DNA of 64,000 nt, taken from contig NZ_CADIKH010000006.1 of NCBI RefSeq assembly GCF_902859855.1, positions 186,001 through 250,000 of the forward strand, in the 5' to 3' direction. The stretch is from Paraburkholderia humisilvae. GTDB taxonomy: Bacteria; Pseudomonadota; Gammaproteobacteria; Burkholderiales; Burkholderiaceae. Under the pieces are notes generated by a model. The model was given only the letters and a program-made list of their open reading frames with translations. It was not told the origin of the DNA and made no database searches. Of the stretch, positions 17,693 to 27,014 are shown in pieces (position 1 is the stretch's first letter; each line of letters starts with the position of its first letter). The translations under genes were made by a program, and so were the position numbers.

Positions 17693-18465
17693 GTGAACCC
17701 AACGCTTTCGAACCTCCTCGCCGCGATCGACCGCCAGAAGGCGCAGCTCGATGCCGCGCGACCGCTTCCGGAAGAAACCGTCGCATCATTGCGCGAGGTC
17801 CTCACGCTCGACTGGACCTACAACTCAAACGCGATCGAGGGCAACACGCTAACGTTGCAGGAGACGAAGGTGCTGCTCGAAGGCATCACCGTCGGCGGCA
17901 AGACCCTGCGCGAGCATCTGGAGGCGACGAACACCGCGATGCAATCGGATACGTCGAGGAGGTCGTCGCGACGCGGGAGCCGCTCACGGAATGGCAGATC
18001 AAGAACATCCATTCGCTTGTGCTGCGGGGAATCTCGGATAAGGACGCAGGCCGGTACCGGCAAGGAAACGTGCTGATCGGCGGCGCGAGCACCATTGCGC
18101 CGGATGCCGTTCATCTGCCGCAAGAAATGCACGCACTGATCGAATGGTACGAGCGTTCCGGCGACATGCATCCCGTCGAACGGGCGGCTGAACCGCATAC
18201 GCGCTTCGTGAAAATTCTCCCGTTTATCGACGGCAATGGCCGCACCGGCCGGTTACTGTTGAACTTCGAATTAATGAAGTCCGGGTATCCGCCGGCCGTT
18301 ATTCGGACGCAAGACCGGCAGACCTACTACCGTGTTCTCGACGAAGCCCGCGTAACGGGTCTATACGACGGTATCAGCATGCTGGTCGCGCAAGCCGTGC
18401 AACGCACCCTCGCGTTGTATCTCGGCCTGATCACCGGCGGCCTGGGAGGAGCGGCGCGGCCTTGA
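17693..18465 (+). pseudogene. Fic-family protein gene with a frameshift and a lost catalytic His
   Basis: The first part (GTG at 17693) encodes a Fic N-terminal domain with the inhibitory-helix motif SNAIEGN. At about 17933 one C appears missing: restoring it gives EATNHRDAIGYVEEVV and joins the second frame, which runs to the Fic core. There the motif reads KILPFIDGNGRTGR, where active Fic enzymes have HPFxDGNGRxxR, so the catalytic His is replaced by Leu (a CTC codon). Fic proteins transfer AMP to target proteins. Two independent lesions argue for a dead gene, though a sequencing slip could explain the first. It lies between two riboswitch-controlled cob operons. Confidence 0.85.
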
Positions 18466-18498
18466 CGCCCCCGCGCCCCGCGCCTACACTCGCACCCA

Positions 18499-18780
18499 CT
18501 TCTGGTGCTCGCGCGCGCGTTCCCGCGTGCGCAGTTAAACGGGAAACAGCGGGCTCGCAAGCCCCGACATTCGGCCATTCAATGCCGCCGGATGAAGGCT
18601 TCGGGTCAACCTGTGCTGCCCCCGCAACGGAAGGCGAGCGCATCGCGGTGATCGCGATGCAGAGCCGGCTTCGAGGTCCGCGCGCAAGGCCGCGCGGGTC
18701 ACTAACCACTGCACGGGAAATCGTTCACTCGTGTGGGAAGGTGAAGCGGCGCTCTCGCCAGCCCGGATACCGGCCAGAAG
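18499..18780 (+). ncRNA. Cobalamin riboswitch upstream of cobW-cobN
   Basis: The aptamer blocks run in order: GTTAAACGGGAAACAG, TCAACCTGTGCTGCCCCCGC, a long variable arm (18628-18700), AACCACTG, GTGGGAAGGTGAAG, and CAGCCCGGATACCGGCC. P1 closes with CTTCTGG (18499-18505) and CCAGAAG (18774-18780). It ends 74 bases before the cobW start, so it could mask the ribosome site. Confidence 0.93.
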
Positions 18781-18854
18781 AGCAGGGTTGACGCCGCGGG
18801 GCGCGGCGTTCCGTCCACCACTCCTTCGCGCGCCTGATATCGCGCTCATTCGTC

Positions 18855-19964
18855 ATGCAAACCCAGATGCGCAAGATCCCGGTGACGGTCGTCACGGGCT
18901 TTCTCGGCAGCGGCAAGACCACTCTGTTGCGCCACATTCTTCAGCACGCCGGCGGCTTGCGGGTCGCGGTGATCGTCAACGAGTTCGGTGAACTCGGCAT
19001 TGACGGCGAAATCCTCAAAGGCTGCGGGATCGGCTGCGACGACGAAGGCCGCGAAACCGAAGGCCAACTGTACGAACTCTCGAACGGGTGTCTGTGCTGC
19101 ACCGTGCAGGAGGAGTTCTTTCCTGTGATGGAAGCGCTGGTCGAACGGCGCGAGCAGATCGACCACGTACTGATCGAAACCTCCGGCCTTGCTTTGCCGA
19201 AGCCGCTCGTGCAGGCGTTCAACTGGCCGGCGATCAAGAACAGCTTTACCGTCGACGCGGTGGTGACCGTCGTCGATGGCCCGGCAGTCGCCAGCGGGCA
19301 GTTCGCTGAAAACCCCGTCGCGGTCGACGCGATGCGCAAGGCCGATCCCAACCTCGATCATGAGTCGCCGCTGCACGAACTGTTCGAAGATCAGCTGTCG
19401 GCGGCGGATCTCGTTATTCTGAACAAGACCGATTTGCTCGACGACGCACGTCAGGCTGCGGTCGAAGCGACAATCCGCGAAGACATTCCGGCTCAGGTGA
19501 AGGTGGTGCGTGCCCAGAATGCGCGGCTCGATCTGCACGCGCTGCTGGGCCTCGAGTCCGCGTCGGAAGAAACGATTCACCTGCGCCACGATCACCACGG
19601 CTCGGCCGAGGGTTCCGACGATCCCGACCATCACGATCACCACCACGATGATTTCGATTCCGTCGTGGTGACCGCGCAGGCGCCGTCGCGTGAAGCGATG
19701 ATCGCGGCGCTGCAACGGGTGGTCGAACAGCACACGATCTATCGCGTCAAAGGCTTCGCGGCATTGCCTGACGCGCCGATGCGTCTGGTCATCCAGGGCG
19801 TAGGACGGCGCTTCGACAGCTACTTCGATCGGCGCTGGCGTGCGGACGAACAGCAGCGCGAAGCGCGGGCGAGCCGCTTCGTGATGATCGGCGAGGACCT
19901 CGAACAACCGGTTCTGCAGCGCGCGCTGGACGAAGCGCTGCGCGCGCACGCGCAACGGACCTGA
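18855..19964 (+). CDS. cobW: CobW GTPase, metallochaperone of the COG0523 family
   Basis: A 369-residue G3E-family GTPase thought to supply cobalt for the CobN chelatase. Visible are Walker A GFLGSGKTTLLRH, the metal-site motif GCLCC (CxCC), the guanine-specificity motif LNKTDLLD, and a His/Asp-rich run at about residues 240-268 for metal binding. The C-terminal CobW domain ends the protein. It is the first gene after the cobalamin riboswitch and lies 61 bases before cobN. The start at 18855 could instead be the Met 12 bases later. Confidence 0.93.
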   Translation: MQTQMRKIPVTVVTGFLGSGKTTLLRHILQHAGGLRVAVIVNEFGELGIDGEILKGCGIGCDDEGRETEGQLYELSNGCLCCTVQEEFFPVMEALVERREQIDHVLIETSGLALPKPLVQAFNWPAIKNSFTVDAVVTVVDGPAVASGQFAENPVAVDAMRKADPNLDHESPLHELFEDQLSAADLVILNKTDLLDDARQAAVEATIREDIPAQVKVVRAQNARLDLHALLGLESASEETIHLRHDHHGSAEGSDDPDHHDHHHDDFDSVVVTAQAPSREAMIAALQRVVEQHTIYRVKGFAALPDAPMRLVIQGVGRRFDSYFDRRWRADEQQREARASRFVMIGEDLEQPVLQRALDEALRAHAQRT

Positions 19965-20025
19965 AACGGCGATAGACCAGCCCGAGCACGACGCTCGAGC
20001 GCCCCCACCCAAAGGCGGCACAACC

Positions 20026-23000
20026 ATGCATTTGCTGCGCACCACGCCGGGCGGCTTCGTCGACGATACGAAGGGCGTGATCCGGATCGACCAGCGTCCC
20101 GCGGATATCGTCGTGCTGAGCTCCGCCGATACGACGCTGTCGCTGCTCGCGAGCGTCGTGTCGCGCCTGCCTGCAGGTTTTCCGAGTGTGCGCCTTGCTA
20201 ACGTCACGTATCTGCGGCAGCCCGCATCGGTCGACTTTTATATCGAAGACGTGCTGCAGCATGCACGCGTCGTCGTCGTCGATCATCTGGGTGGCGAAGC
20301 GTACTGGCCGTATGGCATCGAACAGGTGGTCGCGCTGGCGGAGCGCAAGCAGCAGACGCTCGCGATGTTCTCCGGCGACCTGCAGGAAGACCCGAACCTC
20401 ACCGCGCGCAGCACCGCGGACGCGCCACTGTGCCATCAGCTGTGGCGCTATCTGCGCGAAGGCGGCCCGCAAAACGCCGAGGCATTTCTGCGCTGCATCG
20501 CGTGGCGCGCGCTCGGCTTTGGGCATGAGCCGGCGTTACCGGTGCCGCTGCCCGCCGCCGCGCTTTATCACCCGACCTGCGACACACCGACCATTGCCGA
20601 CTGGCAAGCCCGCTGGCGCGCCGCTGCGCCGGTGGTCGCGATCCTGTTCTATAAGGCGCATCTGCAGGCCGCGAACACGGCGGTGTTCGATGCGCTGATC
20701 GACGCGCTCGAAGCACGGCAGATGAATCCGCTGCCGATCGCGATCACATCGTTGAAAGACGCGCTGAGTCGCGACGTCGTCGAAACGTTGTGCGAGCAAC
20801 ATCATGCCGCGCTGGTGCTGAACACGACCGCGTTCGCGGCCAGTGCGATCGACGACCCCGCGCCGCTCGCGGTGGCCGGCGACGCGCCGGTGCTGCAGGT
20901 GATCCTGAGCGGCGGCAACCGCGAAGACTGGCTGAAAGACAATCACGGCCTCAACTCGCGCGACATCGCGATGCACGTCGCGCTGCCGGAAGTCGACGGC
21001 CGCATCATCACGCGTGCAATCAGCTTCAAAGGGCTTGCGTATCGCTGTCCGCATACCGAAGTGGACGTGGTTCGCTATCAGCCGGACCCGGAGCGTGTCG
21101 CATTCGTCGCGGAACTGAGTGAACGCTGGTGCCGGCTGCGCCGCGTCGGCAATGCGGACAAGCGGCTCGCGCTGATTCTCGCGAATTATCCGGTCAGCGA
21201 GGGGCGTATCGGCAACGGCGTCGGGCTCGATACACCGGCGTCGGTGGTCGGCATTCTGAACATGCTGCGCGACGAAGGTTATCGTGTCGCGGCGGACTTG
21301 CCCGCCAACGGCGACGCGCTGCTGGACCTGCTCACCCAAGGTGTGACGAACGACCCGATGGTGCGCGACCTGAGGCCGGCGCTGCAAAGCCTTGCCGTCG
21401 CCGACTATGAACAGCGCTTCGCGCGCTTGCCCGCTTCATTGCGCGATGCATTGAACGCGCGCTGGGGCGCGCCTGAGCAAGACCCAACGGTGCGACGCGG
21501 CCGCTTCATGATCGCCGGCTGGCGCTGCGGCAATGTGTTCGTCGGCATTCAGCCGTCGCGCTCCCGCGAGCAGAACGACTATGCGAGCTATCACGACGCG
21601 GAACTCGTGCCGCCGCACGCGTATCTCGCGTTCTACTTCTGGCTGCGCGATCAGTTCGGTATCGATGCGGTCGTGCATGTCGGCAAGCACGGCAATCTCG
21701 AGTGGCTGCCGGGCAAGAGCGTCGCGCTCAGCGATGCCTGCTGGCCCGATGCGATCCTGGGGCCGATGCCGCATCTCTACCCGTTCATCGTCAACGATCC
21801 CGGCGAAGGCAGCCAGGCGAAGCGGCGCGCGCAGGCGGTGATCGTCGATCATCTGATGCCGCCGCTCACGCGCGCCGAAACGTATGGGCCGCTGCAAGAC
21901 CTCGAGCGGCAGGTCGACGAATACTACGAAGCGCTGATGGTCGATCCACGCCGATCGAAGCTGCTAAGGCGCACGATCCTGGCGACGATCATCGAACACC
22001 GGCTGCACGACGAATTGAGCATCGCGAAGCCGGCTGGCCAGGATGCGGAAGACGCGCTGCTCACACGCGTCGATGCGTGGTTGTGCGAGTTGAAGGAAGC
22101 GCAGATTCGCGACGGATTGCACACGTTCGGCCAGTCGCCACGCGGCGTGCAGCGGCGCGATACGCTGCTTGCGCTCGGCCGCTATCCGGTCGGCGGTGGG
22201 CAGGGCGCGCATGCCGGGCTGATCGACGCGCTCGCGCGCGACCTGCGCATCGATCATCTGTTCGATCCGCTGACCGCGGATTGGTCCGCGCCGTGGCAAG
22301 GCGCACGGCCTGCGTGGTTGCAGCAGGTGAGTGATGAGCCGTGGCGGCATAACGGCGATGCGCGCGAACGTCTCGAATTGCTCGCGGGCGCGCTGATCGC
22401 CGACCTCTGCGATGTTCGCGCGGCCGCGCCGGCCATGCCGCTGCCGCGCGCCGACGAATTGCCGCAGACCGAACAGGTATTGCAGCGACTGCGTGACGAC
22501 GTGTTACCGCGGCTCGATGCATGCGGCGAGCAGGAAATGCGGCAATTGCGGCGCGGCCTCGAAGGACGTTTTGTGCCGCCGGGGCCGAGCGGATCGCCGT
22601 CGCGCGGACGGCCGGACGTGCTGCCGACCGGCCGCAATTTCTACTCGATCGACACGCGCGCGATTCCGACACAAGCGGCATGGGCGCTTGGACTGAAATC
22701 GGCGCAGCAATTGCTCGAACGTCATCTGCAGGAGCACGGCGATTATCCGCGTGCGATCGGCCTGTCGGTGTGGGGCACCGCGACGATGCGCACCGGCGGC
22801 GACGATATTGCGCAGGCGCTGGCGTTAATCGGTGTGCGCCCGAAGTGGGCGCCGGGCAGTCATCGCGTGACCGACTTCGAGATCATGCCGATCGCCGCGT
22901 TCGACCGGCCGCGCATCGACGTGACGCTGCGCGTGTCGGGTTTTTTCCGCGATGCCTTTCCGAACGTGATGCATCTGTTCGATGCGGCCGTGCAGGCGGT

Positions 23001-23841
23001 GGCCGAGCTCGAAGACGAACCCGAGCATCTGAATCCGATCCGCGCGCGCGTGCTGCGTGAGCGCGACGCATGGATCGCGCGCGGGCTCGATGCACAGGAA
23101 GCGCGCAGGCGCGCCGGCTGGCGCGTGTTCAGCTCGCGGCCCGGCGCCTATGGCGCAGGCTTACAGGAAATGATCGATACGCGCCAATGGCAGACCGACG
23201 CCGACCTCGCGAATGCGTATCTGGCGCACGGTGGCTACGCGTACTCGCAGAAGCGCGACGGCGAGGACGCCCGCCACGCATTCGGCACGCGGCTTGCGAC
23301 GCTCGACGTGGTGCTGCAGAACCAGGACAATCGCGAACACGACGTGCTCGACTCGAACGATTACTACCAGTTCCAGGGTGGCATGGCCGCGGCGGTCCGG
23401 CATCTGTCCGGCGGCCAGCCTCAGCTGTATCACGCCGATCACAGCAATCCGAACGCGCCACGCGTGCGCACGCTGAACGAAGAGATTGCGCGTGTGATCC
23501 GTTCGCGGGTGGTCAACCCGAAATGGCTCGACGGTGTGAAGCGACACGGCTACAAAGGCGCGGCCGAGATCGCCGCGACGGTTGACTATCTGTACGGCTA
23601 CGATGCGACCGCGCGAGTGATTGCCGATCACCAATACGCGCTCGTTGCGGATGCGTACCTGAACGACGCGGACACGCGCGCGTTCCTGCAAGCGCACAAC
23701 CCGCACGCGCTGCATGGAATCTGCGAGCGGCTGCTGGAAGCGATGCAGCGTGGCCTGTGGCAGGAGCCGGGCGGTTATCGCGAACAGATCGAGCAGCACC
23801 TGCTGGCGAGCGAACAACAGATCGAAGGAACGCGACGATGA
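20026..23841 (+). CDS. cobN: Cobaltochelatase large subunit CobN
   Basis: A 1271-residue CobN/BchH-family subunit that inserts cobalt into hydrogenobyrinate a,c-diamide with the help of AAA+ and VWA partners. Signatures include VHVGKHGNLEWLPGKSVALS, LYPFIVNDPGEGSQAKRRAQ and IGLSVWGTATMRTGGDDIAQ. It ends in an ATGA overlap with the chlI-like gene. The partners here are ChlI/ChlD-like (next two genes), not CobS/CobT, as in many species that lack CobST. An AAAGGCGG ribosome site precedes the ATG. Confidence 0.96.
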   Translation: MHLLRTTPGGFVDDTKGVIRIDQRPADIVVLSSADTTLSLLASVVSRLPAGFPSVRLANVTYLRQPASVDFYIEDVLQHARVVVVDHLGGEAYWPYGIEQVVALAERKQQTLAMFSGDLQEDPNLTARSTADAPLCHQLWRYLREGGPQNAEAFLRCIAWRALGFGHEPALPVPLPAAALYHPTCDTPTIADWQARWRAAAPVVAILFYKAHLQAANTAVFDALIDALEARQMNPLPIAITSLKDALSRDVVETLCEQHHAALVLNTTAFAASAIDDPAPLAVAGDAPVLQVILSGGNREDWLKDNHGLNSRDIAMHVALPEVDGRIITRAISFKGLAYRCPHTEVDVVRYQPDPERVAFVAELSERWCRLRRVGNADKRLALILANYPVSEGRIGNGVGLDTPASVVGILNMLRDEGYRVAADLPANGDALLDLLTQGVTNDPMVRDLRPALQSLAVADYEQRFARLPASLRDALNARWGAPEQDPTVRRGRFMIAGWRCGNVFVGIQPSRSREQNDYASYHDAELVPPHAYLAFYFWLRDQFGIDAVVHVGKHGNLEWLPGKSVALSDACWPDAILGPMPHLYPFIVNDPGEGSQAKRRAQAVIVDHLMPPLTRAETYGPLQDLERQVDEYYEALMVDPRRSKLLRRTILATIIEHRLHDELSIAKPAGQDAEDALLTRVDAWLCELKEAQIRDGLHTFGQSPRGVQRRDTLLALGRYPVGGGQGAHAGLIDALARDLRIDHLFDPLTADWSAPWQGARPAWLQQVSDEPWRHNGDARERLELLAGALIADLCDVRAAAPAMPLPRADELPQTEQVLQRLRDDVLPRLDACGEQEMRQLRRGLEGRFVPPGPSGSPSRGRPDVLPTGRNFYSIDTRAIPTQAAWALGLKSAQQLLERHLQEHGDYPRAIGLSVWGTATMRTGGDDIAQALALIGVRPKWAPGSHRVTDFEIMPIAAFDRPRIDVTLRVSGFFRDAFPNVMHLFDAAVQAVAELEDEPEHLNPIRARVLRERDAWIARGLDAQEARRRAGWRVFSSRPGAYGAGLQEMIDTRQWQTDADLANAYLAHGGYAYSQKRDGEDARHAFGTRLATLDVVLQNQDNREHDVLDSNDYYQFQGGMAAAVRHLSGGQPQLYHADHSNPNAPRVRTLNEEIARVIRSRVVNPKWLDGVKRHGYKGAAEIAATVDYLYGYDATARVIADHQYALVADAYLNDADTRAFLQAHNPHALHGICERLLEAMQRGLWQEPGGYREQIEQHLLASEQQIEGTRR

Positions 23842-24920
23842 ATGCAACCCACCACGCGACGATGGATATTGCCGCAGCCGGCCGCGCTCCGGTGTTTCCG
23901 TTCGCGGCGTTGCTTGGCCAAAGCGAATTACAGCAGGCGCTATTGCTGGCCGCGGTCGATCCGGGCATCGGCGGCGTGCTGGTGAGCGGCCCGCGCGGCA
24001 CCGCGAAGTCGACGGCGGCCCGCGCGCTCGCCGAACTCCTGCCGGATGGCCAGTTCGTGACGCTGCCGCTGAACGCGAGCGAAGAGCGGCTCGTCGGCAC
24101 GCTCGATATCGAAACCGTGCTGCGCCACGGTGCGGTGCGCTTTTCACCGGGTCTGCTCGCAAATGCGCATCGCGGCGTGCTGTACGTCGACGAAGTGAAC
24201 CTGCTGCCGGATGCGCTCGTCGATGCGTTACTCGATGCGGCGGCGAGCGGCGTCAACACGGTTGAACGCGATGGCGTGTCGCACAGCCACGCGGCCAGCT
24301 TCGTGCTGATTGGCACGATGAACCCGGAAGAGGGCGAACTGCGCCCGCAACTGACGGACCGCTTCGGCCTGATGGTCGCGCTGCAGAACTGCTTCGATCC
24401 GCAGGTGCGGCAGCAGATCGTCAAGGCACGGCTCGCGTTCGATACCGACCCGCAGGCGTTTCGCGCGAGCCATGCGCAGCAGCAGGACGACCAGATGCGT
24501 CGCATCCTCGCCGCGCGGGCTGTGGTGCCCCAGCTCGCGTTCGACGATGCGGTGCATCGGCACGTCAGCGCGCTGTGCATCGCGGCGCACGTCGATGGAA
24601 TGCGTGCCGACCTCGTGATGCTGCGCGCCGCGCGAGCGCTTGCCGCTCTGGAAGCGGCGAGCGCGGTGACGATCGCGCATGTCGATCGTGTCGTGCAAGC
24701 GGTGTTGCTGCATCGGCAGCGTGATGGCGGTGCGCTCGCGCAACCCGGCGAGCAGCCGGCAAGCCACGCGCAGCCTCGCGGCGCGGCGGCTGCAGCCGCT
24801 GGCACGCAGCAACGCGAGGCGTCCAGCGAATCCGAATCCGACTGGGGTTATCTGCCGCCCGAGCCGACCGGCACCGAGCACGTGAAGGACGTGATCCGAC
24901 TGCCGTCAAAAAAACGCTGA
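23838..24920 (+). CDS. ChlI/BchI-like AAA+ ATPase, cobaltochelatase partner
   Basis: A 360-residue AAA+ protein of the magnesium-chelatase I-subunit type. Walker A SGPRGTAKSTAARAL, Walker B VLYVDEVNLLPD, and the sensor region GTMNPEEGELRPQLTDRFGL are intact. Its ATG overlaps the cobN stop (ATGA), which fixes the start at 23838. With the following VWA protein it most likely forms the ATP-driven ring that powers CobN, standing in for CobS. Residues about 300-345 are an Ala/Gln/Ser-rich linker. Confidence 0.9.
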   Translation: MNATHHATMDIAAAGRAPVFPFAALLGQSELQQALLLAAVDPGIGGVLVSGPRGTAKSTAARALAELLPDGQFVTLPLNASEERLVGTLDIETVLRHGAVRFSPGLLANAHRGVLYVDEVNLLPDALVDALLDAAASGVNTVERDGVSHSHAASFVLIGTMNPEEGELRPQLTDRFGLMVALQNCFDPQVRQQIVKARLAFDTDPQAFRASHAQQQDDQMRRILAARAVVPQLAFDDAVHRHVSALCIAAHVDGMRADLVMLRAARALAALEAASAVTIAHVDRVVQAVLLHRQRDGGALAQPGEQPASHAQPRGAAAAAAGTQQREASSESESDWGYLPPEPTGTEHVKDVIRLPSKKR

Positions 24921-24946
24921 GCCATCGAAAGAACGCCGCCGCTGGC

Positions 24947-25591
24947 GTGTCGCGCAGCGGTTTTCGATGGCCGGCAGGCAACGGCGCGACCGCGGCCCGC
25001 GGCCAATCGGGCGCGCGCATCGAATGGCCGCGCACGCTTGCGGCTAAAGGCCCGCAACGGCTGCGTGCCGAGCATCTGCGCGTCGCGCGTGCCGCGCAGC
25101 CGCGCGGCGTACTGCACTGTTTCGTGCTGGATTGCTCCGCTTCGATGCTGGCCGGCGCGCAGCTCGCGCTGGCGAAAGGCCTGCTCGCCGCGCTGTTCGG
25201 GCGCGCGCGTGCGGACCGGCACGAGATCGCGTTGATCTGTTTCGGCGGTGTCAGCGCCGATCTGCGCTTCGGCCCGGCCATCCCGCGCGGCTGGAGCGAA
25301 CGCTGGCTGCAGCCGATCGGCGGTGGCGGAGGAACGCCGTTCATACCCGCGATCGAACGCGCGACGCAGTTGCTCGCGCACGCCGCGACGCGCAAGCCGG
25401 CACAGGAGCGCTGGTTATGGGTGTTGTCGGATGGGCGCAGCGGCGGTACGCCGGCGCGGCCTGACAAGGTGGACCGCGTCGTCGTTGTCGACTTCGAAAG
25501 CCACGCAGTGCCGCTGAACCGATGCGAGCAGCTTGCCCAAACCTGGGGCGGCGAATGTGTGACGCCTGCTCAACTGATCGCGCGTTCGTAA
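24947..25591 (+). CDS. VWA-domain protein (ChlD/BchD C-terminal-like), cobaltochelatase partner
   Basis: A 214-residue protein with a von Willebrand A domain. The MIDAS motif DCSAS sits in HCFVLDCSASMLAGAQLALA, and the sequence continues to GGGGTPFIPAIERA and WVLSDGRSGG. These match the C-terminal part of magnesium-chelatase subunit D. It follows the AAA+ gene by 26 bases in the riboswitch-controlled unit and probably stands in for CobT. The GTG at 24947 is the first usual start; the frame stays open upstream into the previous gene, so the start is uncertain. Confidence 0.85.
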   Translation: MSRSGFRWPAGNGATAARGQSGARIEWPRTLAAKGPQRLRAEHLRVARAAQPRGVLHCFVLDCSASMLAGAQLALAKGLLAALFGRARADRHEIALICFGGVSADLRFGPAIPRGWSERWLQPIGGGGGTPFIPAIERATQLLAHAATRKPAQERWLWVLSDGRSGGTPARPDKVDRVVVVDFESHAVPLNRCEQLAQTWGGECVTPAQLIARS

Positions 25592-25913
25592 CCGGTTGGA
25601 CAGAACATCGGAGCGTCGCGGAAACGGATCGCAAAGTGCGCTAAGCCTGCGCTGAAGCGGGCACCCAGCGATACAGCGTAGGGACGGACACGCCAAGGTT
25701 TCTGGCCACGTCCTTGGGCGGGACGCCGCTGGCCAGCAGCTGCTTGGCGGCAGATCGGCCGGGGTCAGTAGATCGACGTGGACGCCGAGTAGCGTCTGAA
25801 CAAGGTCGCGGCCGGATCGGCGCGCGCGAGTTCAAGCCGCTACGCCCGCCGCAACCGGCTCAGCGTACTTTACGATCCGATTTTCCGGGGCGACCCCAAC
25901 ATGGGCAGGCGCG
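25592..25913. other. Gap with decayed gene fragments
   Basis: This 322-base stretch between the VWA gene and the PilZ gene has no intact gene. It holds the recombinase tail described separately. Further upstream on the minus strand (about 25744-25805) a short frame, QTLLGVHVDLLTPADLP, resembles the end of a nucleotidyltransferase-type antitoxin. Both look like scars of mobile or toxin-antitoxin DNA. Confidence 0.4.
25641..25835 (-). pseudogene. C-terminal remnant of a serine recombinase (Hin/resolvase type)
   Basis: The minus-strand frame ends with AAKQLLASGVPPKDVARNLG followed by VSVPTLYRW. This is the helix-turn-helix DNA-binding tail typical of resolvases and invertases of the Hin/Tn3 group. 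The catalytic N-terminal domain is missing and the sequence before about 25750 has no match, so only about 40 residues are real. It is evidence of a former mobile element at the end of the cobN operon. Confidence 0.6.
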
Positions 25914-26855
25914 TTAGCGCACGCCATTCGACCAGTGCGAAATATCGTCGATCCGGTCGAACACGAACGATTTCAACGCAAGCTGCTGCGCCGCGTCGAG
26001 ATGTTCGAACTCCAGCCCATGCGACGCGAGACCGTCCTCCGCCAATGCGGCCTGTGCGTTACGAACAATCGCGATGGTTTCGATCAGCGTATCGCTGTCT
26101 TTCGATTGCAGCCGGAATGACAGCCGCACCCGCTGCCCGACCTTGCCGACCAGCCACGGCGTGCCGAACGACATGCCCAGCGCGCTGATCGTCTGCATCA
26201 GACCGAGGCCCTCATACCCATTGCCGTCCGGGTTCAGCCCGAAGCGCACCGGAAACCGCGCGCGCACGCGAATCGACTTGCGTTCGCGCAGCCGCCGGAT
26301 CACGCCCGGCCTGGACAGCACGACGTAATCGAACGGCAGGTGGCAGACCGCGTCGACCGTACAAACGAAACGGAACACCGCCTGGCTCGCAATCGCGACG
26401 ATCTCGACGTTTTCGCCAACCGTCAGCGATAACGGGCGGCCGTCGACGAGCGGCGGCATCACGAACACCGACTGATTCGGCGCAAAGCCGATGATCCGGC
26501 TCGGCTGCATCGGGCCGCTCGCGTTTTGCGGGCGCACGCCGATCAACGCGCCGATCGACAGATGCGTGTCTTTCAGCGACAGCGGCGCATCTTCGCCATC
26601 GCCGCTGCCCGCTTCGGCCGCGGCGCACAACGCATCCGCCGCTTCGGCGAGATCGCCGCGGCGCGGCTTGAAGTGCTCGAACAGAAAGCGGCGCTCTTCG
26701 GGACCGATCACGACCGCGCCGCGCTCGAACAGCAGCGAGCCGTCGGCATCCACGATTGGCCACTCGAGCGGCGTGCCGATCGGCACGGCTTCGGCGTTCA
26801 GGATGGCGGACGGTACGGCTATAGCCGGCGCGGCGACGTGTTCGTCAGTTTGCAT
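25914..26855 (-). CDS. PilZ-domain protein, YcgR-like flagellar brake
   Basis: About 313 residues, with an N-terminal YcgR-type domain (about 90-190) and a C-terminal PilZ domain (about 195-305). The c-di-GMP-binding arginine motif is present as RERKSIRVRARFPV (RxxxR). The second motif, normally D/NxSxxG, reads TISALG, so its first position is Thr; binding may be weaker. YcgR proteins slow the flagellar motor when c-di-GMP is high. I prefer the ATG at 26855; a TTG at 26873 is the alternative, and neither has a strong ribosome site. It is separate from the cob genes around it. Confidence 0.82.
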   Translation of the reverse strand: MQTDEHVAAPAIAVPSAILNAEAVPIGTPLEWPIVDADGSLLFERGAVVIGPEERRFLFEHFKPRRGDLAEAADALCAAAEAGSGDGEDAPLSLKDTHLSIGALIGVRPQNASGPMQPSRIIGFAPNQSVFVMPPLVDGRPLSLTVGENVEIVAIASQAVFRFVCTVDAVCHLPFDYVVLSRPGVIRRLRERKSIRVRARFPVRFGLNPDGNGYEGLGLMQTISALGMSFGTPWLVGKVGQRVRLSFRLQSKDSDTLIETIAIVRNAQAALAEDGLASHGLEFEHLDAAQQLALKSFVFDRIDDISHWSNGVR

Positions 26856-27014
26856 GGCGGCATGAATACCCAAGGATCAACGGTTATCCGTGGTTAACGT
26901 CCTTCACTGGATAAAGTTGAGGTAGGGGGAATCCCTGGCTGATTGCGCGCGCAATGGTTTTGCAGCGGGGGGCCTGCAAGGACGGCGGTCAATGCCGCGC
27001 ACCGCGATCAAGCG

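Noticed and set aside
18846..20207. 453-residue frame on the minus strand, opposite cobW
   Set aside because: It is an antisense shadow of the GC-rich cobW codons, Arg/Ala-rich with no family sense, while cobW is a full, motif-complete gene.
26942..26955. Perfect 14-base palindrome ATTGCGCGCGCAAT
   Set aside because: Such GC-rich palindromes arise by chance in this composition; no stem loop or second copy supports a role.
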